Shown here piece by piece: positions 1 to 11,000 of a DNA stretch of 64,000 bases. The stretch is taken from positions 1 to 64,000 of the forward strand of contig BCHU01000019.1 of assembly GCA_001599715.1 (NCBI GenBank), read 5' to 3'. The notes beneath the pieces were generated by a model. That model made no database searches, was not told the origin of the DNA, and saw only the letters and a list, made by a program, of their open reading frames with translations. The translations under genes and the position numbers were made by a program. This DNA is from Phaeotremella fagi. Lineage: Eukaryota; Basidiomycota; Tremellomycetes; Tremellales; Phaeotremellaceae. Position 1 is the stretch's first letter. Each line of letters begins with the position of its first letter.

Positions 1-900
1 TACAGCACCCCGTCCCATTCAAGTCGTCTGCAAAGGATTCACCCCCGCTCATATTTCATTTCAATGCAGAGCAAACAATCCGACCTTTCCGTCAAACTGC
101 CTGACCCCTGGTATGGTTCACAGCCGAAGCCTATTTAAACACAACTAACACGTGCGGGACCAACATCATCGTTTCTAGTACAGATTCTGACTTAGAGGCG
201 TTCAGCCATAATCTAGCAGATGATAGCTTCGCGCCATTGCCCGATCGGACAGGCGCAAATACCAATTATCTGATGTTCCCTATTCAGGGATACCGACCTC
301 ACTCTTAGCAGTTCCTCTACAGGCACTCCAGTAAAAGACCTGGTTTCCAAATGGATCTAGCACGTCCCTTAAGCCAACTCGGCGTACCGAGTCGACCGAC
401 ACCTTACCGCGCGTTACATGCATCCAAGAGGATCGATCACTCCCAATATACTGCACTCGGGATTAGCATAGACCGTAGCCCTTTACCTCCCTCGAACCAG
501 GTTGTCTTGCCGTATGACACATGCAATTGATCATGATATATCCATTAGGGGATAGCACTTGGCCCGCTGTTCTCACCAATAGTTTTATGGGTGAACGCTT
601 ACCGCAGCAGGTTAAATTACACAGTATAAACGCTTCTTCTCACCTCGGAGGCAAAATAACTGAAGCTTCTTCGAGTTGCAAACAAAGATAGCATCATCTA
701 TTGCACTAAGAAGGCGGGTAAGATATAAACAGATAGGCAAAATCAAATTGTACACCGTTGGACATGTGTGAATGAAAGGATGCGGATGGAAATGTTTTAC
801 TCTCTCGGGACCAGATCAATTTTTCGTTCCGTCTTCTTTCGTGTCTTCTAGGGCTCCTTGAGCGTGGAGTATAGGCTTTGACGTCCTCTGTCCTCTTCTT
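1..900. other. Gene-free left edge
   Basis: No reading frame that looks like a protein is visible on either strand in the first 700 bases. The stretch has mixed composition with no obvious tandem repeat, poly-purine tract or transposon end. The 700-900 part has one short minus-strand frame of low complexity (Arg/Lys/Ser) and probably serves as upstream region and leader of the small gene that starts at 962. A TATA-like AGTATAAA lies near 625. It could hold non-coding RNA or a decayed element, but nothing supports either. Confidence 0.5.
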
Positions 901-961
901 CCCATTTTCTTCCACAAATCCTTCCGACTAATCACTACAACATCAATCACCACTGATCAAA

Positions 962-1414
962 ATGAGTTCTAAGAGATGCTCAAGGTCCTCTAGGGATTCC
1001 TGTCCTCCAGGTTTACTCGATCAGTCCGATAACGCTGCCGAGAGAAGAAGGAAATCAGAAGCCATCCAACGTACAGAAGACAGATATTCAGAACTCACCA
1101 TTGATGATTGTCCGCAAAGTCTGGTAGCATCTATTAGAGCACTCCAACAGGGGTCTGAAAAAGCTAAGGAGAGGCAACGAAAGTTGGATGCGATAAAAGC
1201 TAGAGAAATCCCCCCCTCTTATTCGACCGAACAGCCAACAAAACAAAACTCAACTGATAGGAAACATGCAGGTGGGTGGGGTAGTGGATTAGGCTCATGG
1301 TTTTATCCTTCACTGACATCGACCAAAGGTGGAGATAGGAGTACATATAGAGGATCTGAAAAGACTGGCAGTCAATCCCAATCAAACGTCAAGTTTGAAA
1401 AGAGATGGTGGTGA
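962..1414 (+). CDS. Small charged protein, function unknown
   Basis: A single-exon frame of 150 residues starts at an ATG preceded by CAAA, a good fungal start context. The product is hydrophilic, with no signal peptide or membrane segment. It has an internal duplication: AAERRRKSEAIQRTE near residues 25-39 is echoed by KAKERQRKLDAIKARE near residues 62-77, so two amphipathic Arg/Lys/Glu helices are likely. The C-terminal half is Gly/Ser-rich (GGWGSGLGSW) and the protein ends in RWW. I do not recognise a family. A role in binding a protein partner or nucleic acid is possible, but that is inference from the charge pattern only. Confidence 0.55.
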   Translation: MSSKRCSRSSRDSCPPGLLDQSDNAAERRRKSEAIQRTEDRYSELTIDDCPQSLVASIRALQQGSEKAKERQRKLDAIKAREIPPSYSTEQPTKQNSTDRKHAGGWGSGLGSWFYPSLTSTKGGDRSTYRGSEKTGSQSQSNVKFEKRWW

Positions 1415-2008
1415 GGGAAGCTTATATAGTAAGATTATGTTTGGGAATCAGATTATTAGCTCATTAGTATAGTTTTTTTCAAATACATCTTATTTGAAAT
1501 ATCACCTCTCAACAAAAAAACCTTGTTGGCGCGTATCTTAAGCGGTATATGACTCGGAGAGAGCGACATAGAATTCTTGCTTGATTGCTTGCGCTCGAAC
1601 CTCTTCCACTGATGACAAAGACACGTTGTTCACGAAGTGAGTCTGAAATGAAGTATCCAAGCAGATTTGTATCATCACAGGAAGAACTCGATGGAACAGA
1701 TTTCGCATCTGTGGGAAAACACATCCATAGTTTCAAACGAGCGATCAAACCAGATTAGGATGCTATGACTAAGGGTATAATGATCGGGCAACCACACCTG
1801 GCGAGCATCATTGATAACAAAGTGCTGCATGTCCGACTACATCGGACGAGGTTCGGGAAAAGAATTGTCAAGAAGGCCAAGCAAGTGGAGTTTGAAGAAG
1901 ACACTTTTCCTGTTTCCAACTCTCTGTGAAATTGGAAGACCACGCACCCCAAAAAGAAAGATGTCCTTTATATAGCCAAAGTACAAGTGAATATGTTCAA
2001 CACTACAA
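1415..2008. other. Spacer without a supported gene
   Basis: About 590 bases between two small plus-strand genes. Two minus-strand frames (1509-1748 and 1755-1952) are open but have Cys/Ser-rich, biased composition and no domain resemblance, so they are not called. An AT-rich tract with TTTTTTTC near 1470 may be the 3' end signal of the gene before it. Confidence 0.4.
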
Positions 2009-2476
2009 ATGTCAGAGAAAACACTAAGATCTTATTCGAATAAACAACAAGCAACCTTCATGTCAGGGTTATTAACTTTAATCGGTGGTCAACGCAAACA
2101 ACGTCCTCATCGGCGAGTAGAGAAATCCAAGGCGGAGATGAAAGAACGAATATCCAATTCAACTATTTTAGAGACGAACGAGAAAGAGACTAGTACCGAA
2201 ACCCAAAATCAAACTCAAAGCCAGACCCCAACCCAATCACAGACGGACAGGGAGAATCATACGAGGAAGGTTCCGGATTATATACCTGATTGGTTAAAAG
2301 GTTATTACTCCGAAAACGACGAGGAGAAAGAAGCTGAGGCTGAGGGTGTGAAGACCGAGAATACAGATGGTTCTGAGGGATATACGTGTCCAGGAGATAT
2401 TCTGAGTCGTGAAACTATCTACTCCGATGAGACCAAGGCGGAGACAAAGGCAGATAAGGAGGAGTGGTGGTCATAG
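2009..2476 (+). CDS. Small acidic, Gln/Thr/Glu-rich protein, unknown
   Basis: An uninterrupted 155-residue frame with an ATG start preceded by CAAA. The N-terminus is basic (HRRVEKSKAEMKER), the centre is a Gln/Thr repeat (TQNQTQSQTPTQSQTD, about residues 70-85), and the C-terminal third is strongly acidic with Lys/Glu alternation, ending EEWWS. No signal peptide, membrane segment or known domain is seen. It is probably disordered. Like its upstream neighbour it ends in a pair of tryptophans, but the two proteins do not otherwise align, so I do not claim they are related. Confidence 0.5.
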   Translation: MSEKTLRSYSNKQQATFMSGLLTLIGGQRKQRPHRRVEKSKAEMKERISNSTILETNEKETSTETQNQTQSQTPTQSQTDRENHTRKVPDYIPDWLKGYYSENDEEKEAEAEGVKTENTDGSEGYTCPGDILSRETIYSDETKAETKADKEEWWS

Positions 2477-2949
2477 GTTATACACTGTCATTCTAAGATA
2501 CCGTTTTCATCAATCTTCTTAACATGTACTATCTTTCAGACGTCCTGTTCATCTCAGAGAGACACTTCGGTGTGTGCGGCAAGAAATACATCTTGAGCAG
2601 CGAGCGCTCGCTTCTGGGTCAGCGGGTTTAAACACTTTCCCAGAAGCAAGTGACAGCGCTGCCCGAAACTAAAATAGCACAATTTTAAACAAACACAACC
2701 ACAAAATACAATGAGGGCAGGATAAAACTCCGTCAAGTAAACCCTTTGGGATAACCTTGATCAAGAGAACCTTACCAGAATAGGGGAAATAAATAATACA
2801 ACGATCAGGTAGTGGTGGGTGGGAAGAAAGAACCAATATCAAGCTGCGGGAGAGAGGTACGACGATGAGAGAGATGATAGACATCTCAGCAGCACAGATC
2901 ATATCACTCCCTCACGACGAAGTCATGACATGATACGTGTTCCAAAACA
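2477..2949. other. Spacer, no supported gene
   Basis: Only hydrophobic minus-strand frames (2554-2736, 2669-2902) are present. They have no start context, no recognisable domain and no neighbouring exon that would extend them. Confidence 0.4.
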
Positions 2950-2963
2950 ATATCCTTATCAAT

Positions 2964-3745
2964 TCATCTCCACAACTTCTCCACGTATCCAATCTTAACA
3001 TGATTCATGGACACCAACAGGCTGGCGATGAAGGGTCGGTCCGGGCAGTCGTATAATATTGAAGAACACAGTTGAATATCGGAAGGAGAGGGAGTGACTG
3101 GTGTTGAGTTGATACCGAGAACATGGAAGTCAGAGTGGTATCCGGCCGTGCTGCGGGGCAGGTAGTAGGGGTGACACCCCCAGTCGACGACTGAGTGAAC
3201 ATAAGGACTGACAGTCCTTGATGTTGCCCCACGTTTGGCCCAACGAGAGGATGCTTGTAGCATCGTCGATAAGGTCCAGGTACGGATTACGGGAAATGAT
3301 AAAAAGCCAGAGGAAGCGGTTGTCCCAAGAGGGAGCACCCGATCGTAGCTAACCTCCGTCCCATCCTGGGTAGCTGATAGCGAAAACCCGTGTCAGGGGG
3401 AGGGCTGGAAGACTGAGCAGCCAGACTAGACATTCACTGCAGGTGACACCTGAGAAGTGAATGGTGATGCTAGAGGGGACAAAGGGTTGACCGTTATATC
3501 CCGTAGCGAGGAGAGGGTTTTCGATGTCGCCCAACGATGGGGAAGACGGGAAATTCAGCATCTACATGAATCAGTTCAACTCGTACAATCGACTCACAGG
3601 CTGATACCGCCTATGATAATGGTGAACAAGCAGTAGCAGAAGGAGAAGTGCGTAGAGGTTTTGACGATGAAGTCGAAGAAATTTAAATTTGAGAGATGAT
3701 CCACGAGATTGGACCAGTAGTGGAAGATATGATTGACACTTCCAT
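2964..3745 (-). CDS. Possible multi-exon gene, hydrophobic start, unknown
   Basis: Three minus-strand open blocks lie in series. The first (about 3600-3745) encodes a hydrophobic Phe/Ile/Leu run (FCYCLFTIIIGGIS) that could be a membrane segment, and it ends at a consensus donor CCTGTGAGTC. The second (3349-3561) is open, follows an acceptor CATGTAG, and holds SGVTCSECLVWLLSLPALPL. The third (2964-3338) is Ser/Thr/Pro-rich. The joins between blocks two and three are not in a single frame, and I could not find one clear intron that fixes this. I recognise no family. This may be a real membrane protein gene, a decayed gene, or chance. Confidence 0.25.
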
Positions 3746-4003
3746 GATGAAGCCGTTTCTCTCCGAGTTACACCTTGGATTGTTATCGTTTTCGATCCAT
3801 CGTGTATTGCGACTGAAAGTCGTTGATAAGTCTGATAGACGAGCGAAGATAAATTAGGTGTAACTCTCTGCGCAAAGAGACAGAAATACGAGTCGTGAGG
3901 GGGAATGAGAGATAAGTAGATTATCCTTCAACTGTTGACAGCTAGTACTAGTGCACTGACCACAGAGCCAACACGTGACACCTAAATCGTCGAAACTCAA
4001 ACA

Positions 4004-4053
4004 CCGCAATTCTCCGTGTGTCTCAAGTCTCATACTCTACCGATTGAGCTACG
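4004..4053 (-). repeat. tRNA-like fragment, copy A
   Basis: Read on the minus strand, this has TAGCTCAATCGGTAGAG, the classic D-arm/A-box of an elongator tRNA. It is followed by TATGAGACTTGAGACA, which resembles the anticodon stem of a fungal tRNA-Lys but lacks a normal anticodon loop. No convincing T-arm (GGTTCGANNCC) or closing acceptor stem follows. It is therefore a tRNA relic or tRNA-derived repeat, not a functional tRNA. It shares CACGGAGAATTGCGG with copy B. Confidence 0.55.
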
Positions 4054-4079
4054 CTACGTTAGGACCAAAAAGTCTATTT

Positions 4080-4120
4080 CCGCAATTCTCCGTGATACAA
4101 GCTCTACCGATTGAGCTACG
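4080..4120 (-). repeat. tRNA-like fragment, copy B
   Basis: This is a direct repeat of copy A, with identical TAGCTCAATCGGTAGAG and CACGGAGAATTGCGG, but the segment between them is shortened to CTTGTAT. The anticodon arm is thus absent. Two damaged copies in the same orientation about 75 bases apart suggest local duplication of a tRNA half. Confidence 0.55.
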
Positions 4121-4348
4121 GACATGCAGTAACACGACAAAATCTTTTAGACGACGATGAGGGATGCTTTTGCGTTGCAACCAAAGCGAAGCTGTCTGAC
4201 TCCATGCAGCCTTCACATCTCAACACCTCAAGGAATCGATTCCATACTACGATCAATGACGTTCCTGAGAGAACAGACGAGAAAACCATTTGTTCAATTA
4301 TGTTCATTCCAAAAAACTCCCTACGCCTAAACCCCTACATGAAACCCC

Positions 4349-6467
4349 TTACAACCCTTTCAAAACCTCCTCAGCATGACCCAAAAGAATCTCCGCATGT
4401 GAATCATCAAAGATAAGCATAGGTCTTAATCTAACAGCTGCGTCTCCACACTAAAAAGACGATTTATCAGCCTCACCGTTACCTTCAAATAAGAAAACAC
4501 CAAACTTACACCAGCCATATTAACCCCTCTACCTCTGATCTCCTTCAAAAATTTATCTCTCATCCCTGAATCAACCATATCCCAAGCGATAAACGTTCCT
4601 TGACCTTTCCCTCTTAGATTCAACATCTTACCTCCAGAAGCTTGTACCAATTTGGTTAAATTTTTATACAAGCTGTTACCGACTTCATCGGTTTTTTGGA
4701 CGAGTTGATTCTGGTTGATCACCTCGATAGTCTTTGATGCTTGGAGGGCACGAATTGGATCGCCCATCCATGTGTTCTAGCAATGATTTAGTTTCATATT
4801 GGGTTCGCGTGGGAGTGTTGGGGGACTTACGAAGTTCCTGTACGCTTGCGAAGGACGAGTTTCTAATGAATGATAGAATCCGGCTGCTTGCATTTTCTTT
4901 GAGAAAGTCAAGAAATCAGGTGGGGTATCGAGGTTCCATTTCTCCGATGCCCAGAATGTCCCCGATGCTCCTACACCCGTTTGAACTTCGTCTAGGTAGA
5001 AAAAGAAAGTCAATTCATTGTTTTGTTCAATCCAGTGGCATACGTACCAACTATAAAACTGACTCCTTCTCTTAATGTGATTTCTCGCAATCCCCTGAAG
5101 AAGCTGGCAGAAGCGTGATTGTCACCACCTTCTGATGCGATTGGTTCGACAATAACTGCAGCTACGGGTTTGGAGTTTTTGCTAAAAGTGTTCAGCGATT
5201 AGTTGAAAGCCGTTCGAAACAATGTAATACACCCACTTGTCTTTGATAACCCTCTCAACCTCGGCCAAAGTCTTAGCTTCAGCCTCAGCATTTTCAGCAG
5301 CATATTCTTCGAGTGGATATCTAACTTCAGGCCAAGCGACGGCGGGCCCTAAAAGTGTCCAAAGAAAGAAATATATGTTAGTTTATCCCAAAAAACAACC
5401 TGTAGAAAAGTTTTTCACCCACAATCAAAAGCCGGAACTCCAACTTTATGAATAGCTTTACTCCTTGTAGCGCTCAAACTTCCAAACAACCTCCCATGAA
5501 AAGCCGAAGTAAAAGATAAGATTGACATGTTGGGTGAACCGGGAGATTGATTTTTCATGCAGGACGTGAGTTCTTCTGGTGTGAATTCTATTGGGGTGGA
5601 TTTTGAGGATTGACGAGCTGGGTATGACACTGTGAAAACGGGTTGTGAGTGAGTATGGCTTTGGTGGATGGAAAGAGGAGCTCACTGAATGCAGCTTTGA
5701 AAGCTGTTTCATTGGCGCATGAACCGCACCTGTTTATCATTTTTTTTTCAGAACATGTTTTGAAACCATGAATCATCACTTACATAGCTGTGAAAACTTG
5801 ATCGAGACCTTTTGGAGCGACACTCAAAAAAGCGTTATCTGAAGTTCAATCAGTATCTATACCACTTAAGCTCGGGGTGAGATTATACACACCAACCATA
5901 TCCTTCCATTCCCCAGGCGGGAAAACACCTAATGAAGGTCTGTTCATTGCTAATGTCCCATAGAGATCGGATTTGGCTAGTTCAAGGAGGGCGGGGTGGT
6001 TGTACCTAAGCGGAATTCTTTAGCTTTGATGAAAGGCTAAAATAAAGGTGGAAGATCACCTTACCCTATTGGAATCGAGGCTATTTGGGCATAGACGTCG
6101 AGATAGGTATTTCCGTCTACATCAACTAGGTAGTTTCCTGTGATAACGTTAGAATCAACATGAAAGTTCGACAAAGGAGGTGGTGGACCGACCTTTTGAT
6201 TTCAGATAATCTAAAAACCTGCATTAGAACATTTGTTTCATAAAGAAAAGACCTAGACGTACCACAAACCAATACATGAGCTCTTTCATCTTGAAACCCT
6301 GCAATAGCTTTACTGGCAGCTAACGATTTCGGACCTGGAACAGAAGAAGTGATGATAGATGGATGAAGTGAATTATCGAGTTTGGAGGTTGGTGTTGAGA
6401 TTGTTGCGTAGGAGTAGGATGATCTGGGTAGATGTTTGAGTGGACTGGTTGATCTTAGGAATGACAT
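4349..6467 (-). CDS. UGA1: 4-aminobutyrate aminotransferase (GABA transaminase)
   Basis: A PLP-dependent class-III aminotransferase that moves the amino group of GABA to 2-oxoglutarate, giving succinate semialdehyde and glutamate in the GABA shunt. Many small exons read in order. An N-terminal Ser/Arg-rich leader ([16 protein letters not shown]) could target mitochondria. [21 protein letters not shown] and [10 protein letters not shown] are typical of the family. The cofactor Asp is in [18 protein letters not shown], and the PLP-binding Lys is in [15 protein letters not shown]. The C-terminus is [12 protein letters not shown] then, after a last intron, [14 protein letters not shown]...HAEEVLKGL and a TAA at 4349-4351. 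Length about 500 residues, normal for the family. The start is the ATG at 6467. Strong call; UGA1 orthology over other omega-aminotransferases is by resemblance. Confidence 0.93.
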
Positions 6468-6698
6468 TTTGGATGGACGGATGGATGTTGATGGGATATC
6501 TACTATGTATATCTATCTACTCGATACTTACTTATCGATTGACCAGTAGAATCTCGGTTATTTGCGACACGTGAAATTAGGGTCATACACTGGGGCTCCA
6601 TTCTCAAGTCACCACTCAAATATACATAAGATCCCGTAAATAGGATTCAACCATTTAACCCAACCCAATTAAATCATTAACATCAAATCAAACATTCA

Positions 6699-7493
6699 AT
6701 GGACAACTCAGACTCAAACTCACCGCCTTCAGTCAGTTCTTATGCTTTCCCACTTATAGTCGTGGTTCTGGCTTGTGCGGCATATATCGGGTTCAGGAGG
6801 AGGGAACGAGGTGATAGTTTGGAGTTCAGGTTGGTGTCTTCTTTCGATTGGCCACTGGGTTGTGTCTTTATTTGATACTGGTGTACTGATTCGTCCAGGT
6901 TCGAACGGTTACATCGTTTCCGACCTGTTCCTCCGGTTAGATTATCGATGGATGATGAGGGGGTGAGTGAAATTGATCTTGGACGCTGTCATGAATCCAT
7001 CTCCATCTATAATCGTTTGTCGTTCGACTAAAATAAAAAGTTAACATAAAACCCATAGCCACCTTCCCAATCTTTCATTTCAAACAACGTTTCAACGGAT
7101 TCATTACCACTCTCAGAAAATCAAACTGAGCATCTACCTTTCGTAGATGATCAACAGAATCCAGATAAGACTACAGCTTCAATCCATCCTGCACATCAAT
7201 CTGGTTCCCTGCCTTCATCGCAAGTAGATACGGATACAGGTACGAGTACGGATCCATTAGGTGGATCGTTGTTATCTACTAGTCTGCCGAATACGAACAT
7301 TACGAAGGGTGGGATTGGGATTGGTAAGATCAAAACTGGATTGGGGCTACGGAGGTCGGCAAGGGTTAGAGGGGCTGTTGAGAATGATACTGTTGAAGAT
7401 GAAGAGGATGAGGATGAGATATCGGAGGGTGGAGAGGATATATTTGGGATAGGGGGTGATGGAGACGACGATGATGAACCCTTGTCTAAGTAG
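6699..7493 (+). CDS. Small single-pass membrane protein with acidic tail, unknown
   Basis: Three exons. Exon 1 (ATG at 6699) encodes MDNSDSNSPPSVSS and then the membrane segment YAFPLIVVVLACAAYIGF, followed by the positively charged RRRERGD. Exon 2 starts after CGTCCAG and encodes FERLHRFRPVPPVRLSMDDEG. Exon 3 starts after CCATAG and runs to a TAG at 7491. The long cytosolic part is Ser/Thr-rich, then KTGLGLRRSARVRG, then a strongly acidic end (EDEEDEDE, GDDDDE). The charge rule predicts an N-out, C-in single-pass protein. The layout (short N-terminus, one helix, basic patch, disordered acidic tail) is common in fungal orphan proteins, and I know no family for it. It is divergent from the aminotransferase gene with a 230-base shared upstream region. 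Confidence 0.7.
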
Positions 7494-8093
7494 TTGTAGA
7501 TTAATACTATATGGACAATGTGAGGTGTCATCTGTCTTGGTTTTTTCTCTCTGTCTCCTCAGTGTGTGCATGGATCCGGACAAGGCTACAGTCATAGTCA
7601 TCATGGCATACCCCTCTATATCACTTCCATCTCAAATGCCCTACCAACGCGTCTACTTCGCTAAATACTCCCCTCATTTAAAGATTAAGGTGAAATTGAC
7701 ACCGGCGCGTTCCGTCACCTCGTTACCAGATCATCAGGACATACTTTAAATCTACTCTATACATATCACAATATCATCAACATCTTCATATCCATCCATC
7801 CATCTCACCATTCCCAGATCTATTCTAGGCATAGAATCATCCAATAGAGACACTCTAACCCCCGGATCCATCTCCTCAGCAAAGCAACCAGACAACCAAA
7901 TCCAACACGTGGAGACGAACTTGCTTTGACTTCAATCTTCACCTCTCAATCAACATTCTCTGAGGTAAAGATCCTTGACCCATAACCTAAATGGATCAAT
8001 CGTTATAAATAACCTCAAGGAGATCACAATTAAATTAATGCCAAACTAGAGCTCGAGTAGGAATAGAAGATCAAATAGAAAGTGGTAGTCAAG
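7494..8093. other. 3' region and promoter of the lipid kinase gene
   Basis: About 600 bases. Plus-strand frame 7456-7749 overlaps the end of the preceding gene and is not supported. 7740-7830 has ATCCATCCATC-type pyrimidine-rich sequence, typical of promoters and leaders in this kind of genome. No RNA gene is seen. Confidence 0.4.
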
Positions 8094-11000
8094 ATGTCTC
8101 ACGCACTTCTGTAAGCTAAACCATCCTTTTCTACATCCATCGAGTTATTGAGATAACACCACCAGTCTCCGTTTATTCCTCTCGCCATATTTCTCAATTT
8201 CAGTGGCGATGCATTATCTCAAAACGTATCCTGAATCAATCGGGATTTCACATTATCTATGTTGGAGAATGAAATCTATGCCTGCTGAGGAAGTTGAATT
8301 TTATTGGCCTCAGATTTGGTATGTACCCCTTATTTCCTATTTTTTCATGTTATGCTAATGACTCGGATCTCGTTTAGTCATTTGATCATCACTCGACCGT
8401 CTGAATCTAACGCTCTTGAATCGTTTGTTTTAGCTAGAGCTGAGGAGAGTACACATTCGGCCATGTTAGTGAGTAGTACCTTTCGCTTATACCACGATCC
8501 TTTACTAACCCGAACAGACATTCTGGTTCATGCAAGCAGCCTTGATAGATCTCACCCCAGGGAGATTAACCAATCCCCGACCCTTCCTAATCTGTCAACG
8601 AGTGCTTCACAAATGTCATGAAATCATTTTCGGTGATCTCCCAGAATCCTCACGTTCACCTTACAGATCCATCCCAACTTCCACCACTACGCTAAACAAG
8701 ATCAAAGCCAGTACGACAGAGATGATCTCATCTGTAGTCACTCAACGTCGACAACGTGTTAATTCTCATATCCCACCGGCGATGGTTGGTATGGGAGTCA
8801 TCTTCTCTTCAATCGGTATGCCAGGTTTGAAAGATCTAGCGGGAGAATGGGCTATCACCCAAGGTCAAAGACCACGTTCGGATGCTGGGGAAACTAGAGC
8901 TAGAGTAGAAGTTGAGAAAGGTGGTGGAGCGGATATAAGGAATTTATCAATTGGGAATGGACCCAACAGCGGACGAAGGAATTACAGTGAAGAATCAGAA
9001 GAATCAGATGACGATTATAACGGTTACGAGGGTCAAACTCCTAAATCAGCTCGATCGTTTTCTGGTCGAACACCTGAAAAAAATCGTTCTTCGATAACCC
9101 CTATCTCGTTACATGGAAATGGAGACGGGATTCTGAACCCCTCAAAAACTCTTCCTTCACTTTTATCACCCAGATTAGGAACCTCAGCACCAGGGAAATC
9201 ATCATCTACAATCAATCTCCAATTAAAATCTGAAAAAGGTTCCGATCCATTTTCACAGACCCAGAAATCAACCTCAGCCTCGCAAAAATCTCCAACGAGC
9301 AAAACCCACCAACCGTTCTATTCAGTACCTGAATTATCCATTTCCAATAAAGGTGATCATCATCGTTCATCGTCCACTCGAAGATTACGTTCGAATCAAC
9401 CGCCATCTGCAGAGAATCTCTTATCAACTTATACTTTGGATTCACAACGTCAATTGCTACGTAGTCATTATTGTCGATCGGAAGTTAGATTCTTGTTGCT
9501 ATTGGAAGATATCAGTAATCGATTACTGGTCGTTCCTAAACCCGCTAGAGTCAGTGCTTTGAGAGCTGAATTGACGAGTTTGAATCATAACCTACCTGCT
9601 GAGGTGAGTGCAATTTTTCTGAAAAATTCAAAAAAAAATGTTGACGTTCACAGGTATGTATGCCGTTATGGTGCGCAGCGGATCACAGTCATGAAGAAGG
9701 CGGTCAAACCTCATCCGGATCAACCCTCCCAAACCGACCAGATCGACCTCAAACAGCCCGCCCCAAAGCTCATGCCAGAGTAGTCAGAATCTCCCCGGGC
9801 GACAGTGTAGTCCTGAATTCAGCCGAACGAGCACCTTTCCTCCTCCACGTCGAAATTCTAGAGGGTGATCTAGATTTCGATCCTACTAGAAGAGAGAATC
9901 GCGAGTTGTTGAAGAAAATCGTCGTGGCTGAAGATATCAAACGTCGGAAGAAGGAGGATGGGATTTTTGATTCGGGGTCTGGATCTGGTTTACGTGGGAC
10001 GTTTGATGGGTTTGGTTTACCGATGCCTACTGTACCCCTGTCGAATGGGATTTCTCATCATCAAGAAAACAAATTCGATTCGAACAACAGATTGTCGGTT
10101 GATTCAGAAACTGATTCGGATACCTTGATCTTAACCGACAACATACCTTTATCGATTCGGAAAACCATCAATCCAGATGAATTAGAGGAGATGGATTTAG
10201 TTGAACAAGTTTATGGTTCGAAGTTATCTGTTAAAGACGCTTTACCCGATATCAACGACATCATTCCTTTACCTAGTGCACCGAAGAATAAACAGTTAGA
10301 CGTAGCTGCATGGGAGCGATCTGATGGTGGAGCTTTAAGTCGAAGATCAAGTTCAGGTTTCGTATCGCATGGTACTGGGAATGGAAACGAATCACCCGAT
10401 GGAAATGGTAACCCCAACGGCGGATTAACGCCCAGCGGAACAACCTCTGGAACAGGATTGGAAATACCTCTCGGATCACCTGGATCAAGATCTTCACCTT
10501 CATCACCTGGAATCCCATCTACCCCGGAGTTCAACCATCAATTCCCAGTTTCAGTCAACGAACGTTCCTCATCGACCTTTGGGAAACGTACGATAACTTT
10601 AGAAGATTATTCGGAAAGAATGAGAACAGCCGCTGTGATGCTTGCCCAACTTAACGCTTCACTTGTACCAGTTATCCCAGAGAATTCTGGTCAATCAGGC
10701 GCATTAAGTTGGATACCAGGTACAGGTTGGATTAGGGGTACATCTTCGTCAACCACAACAGGTGGTGGTGGTACGAATCCAACATCACATCCTACCAACC
10801 CAAATCAAATCGATTCACATCCGGGATCAGCAGGTGGGAAATTGAAACTCGCCGCTGCGCAGGCTGCGGCTATCCGTGAAAGGATTATGGAGGAGATGAT
10901 GGCTTTGGAAGAAGAGCGGGTTGAACGGATGACGGATCGACCGGAGGGTGTGGAAGTTAGGACTAATGTGGTTGGCAATGGGGATGATAAGACGGCCGAA

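Larger units (their letters stand above)
3750..4348. other. Gene-free stretch with tRNA-like repeats
   Basis: No protein gene is supported here; plus-strand frames at 3975-4416 are chance readings across the repeats and across the 3' end of the aminotransferase gene. The interval contains the two tRNA-like fragments described separately. Confidence 0.4.

Noticed and set aside
1509..1952. Two minus-strand frames (79 and 65 residues)
   Set aside because: Cys/Ser-rich, no start context, no link by introns and no domain.
4004..4120. Functional tRNA-Lys gene
   Set aside because: The D-arm is present but the anticodon loop and T-arm are missing in both copies.
7196..7604. Minus-strand frames in 7.2-7.6 kb
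   Set aside because: Antisense to the acidic third exon of the small membrane protein; composition is low-complexity Ser/Pro.
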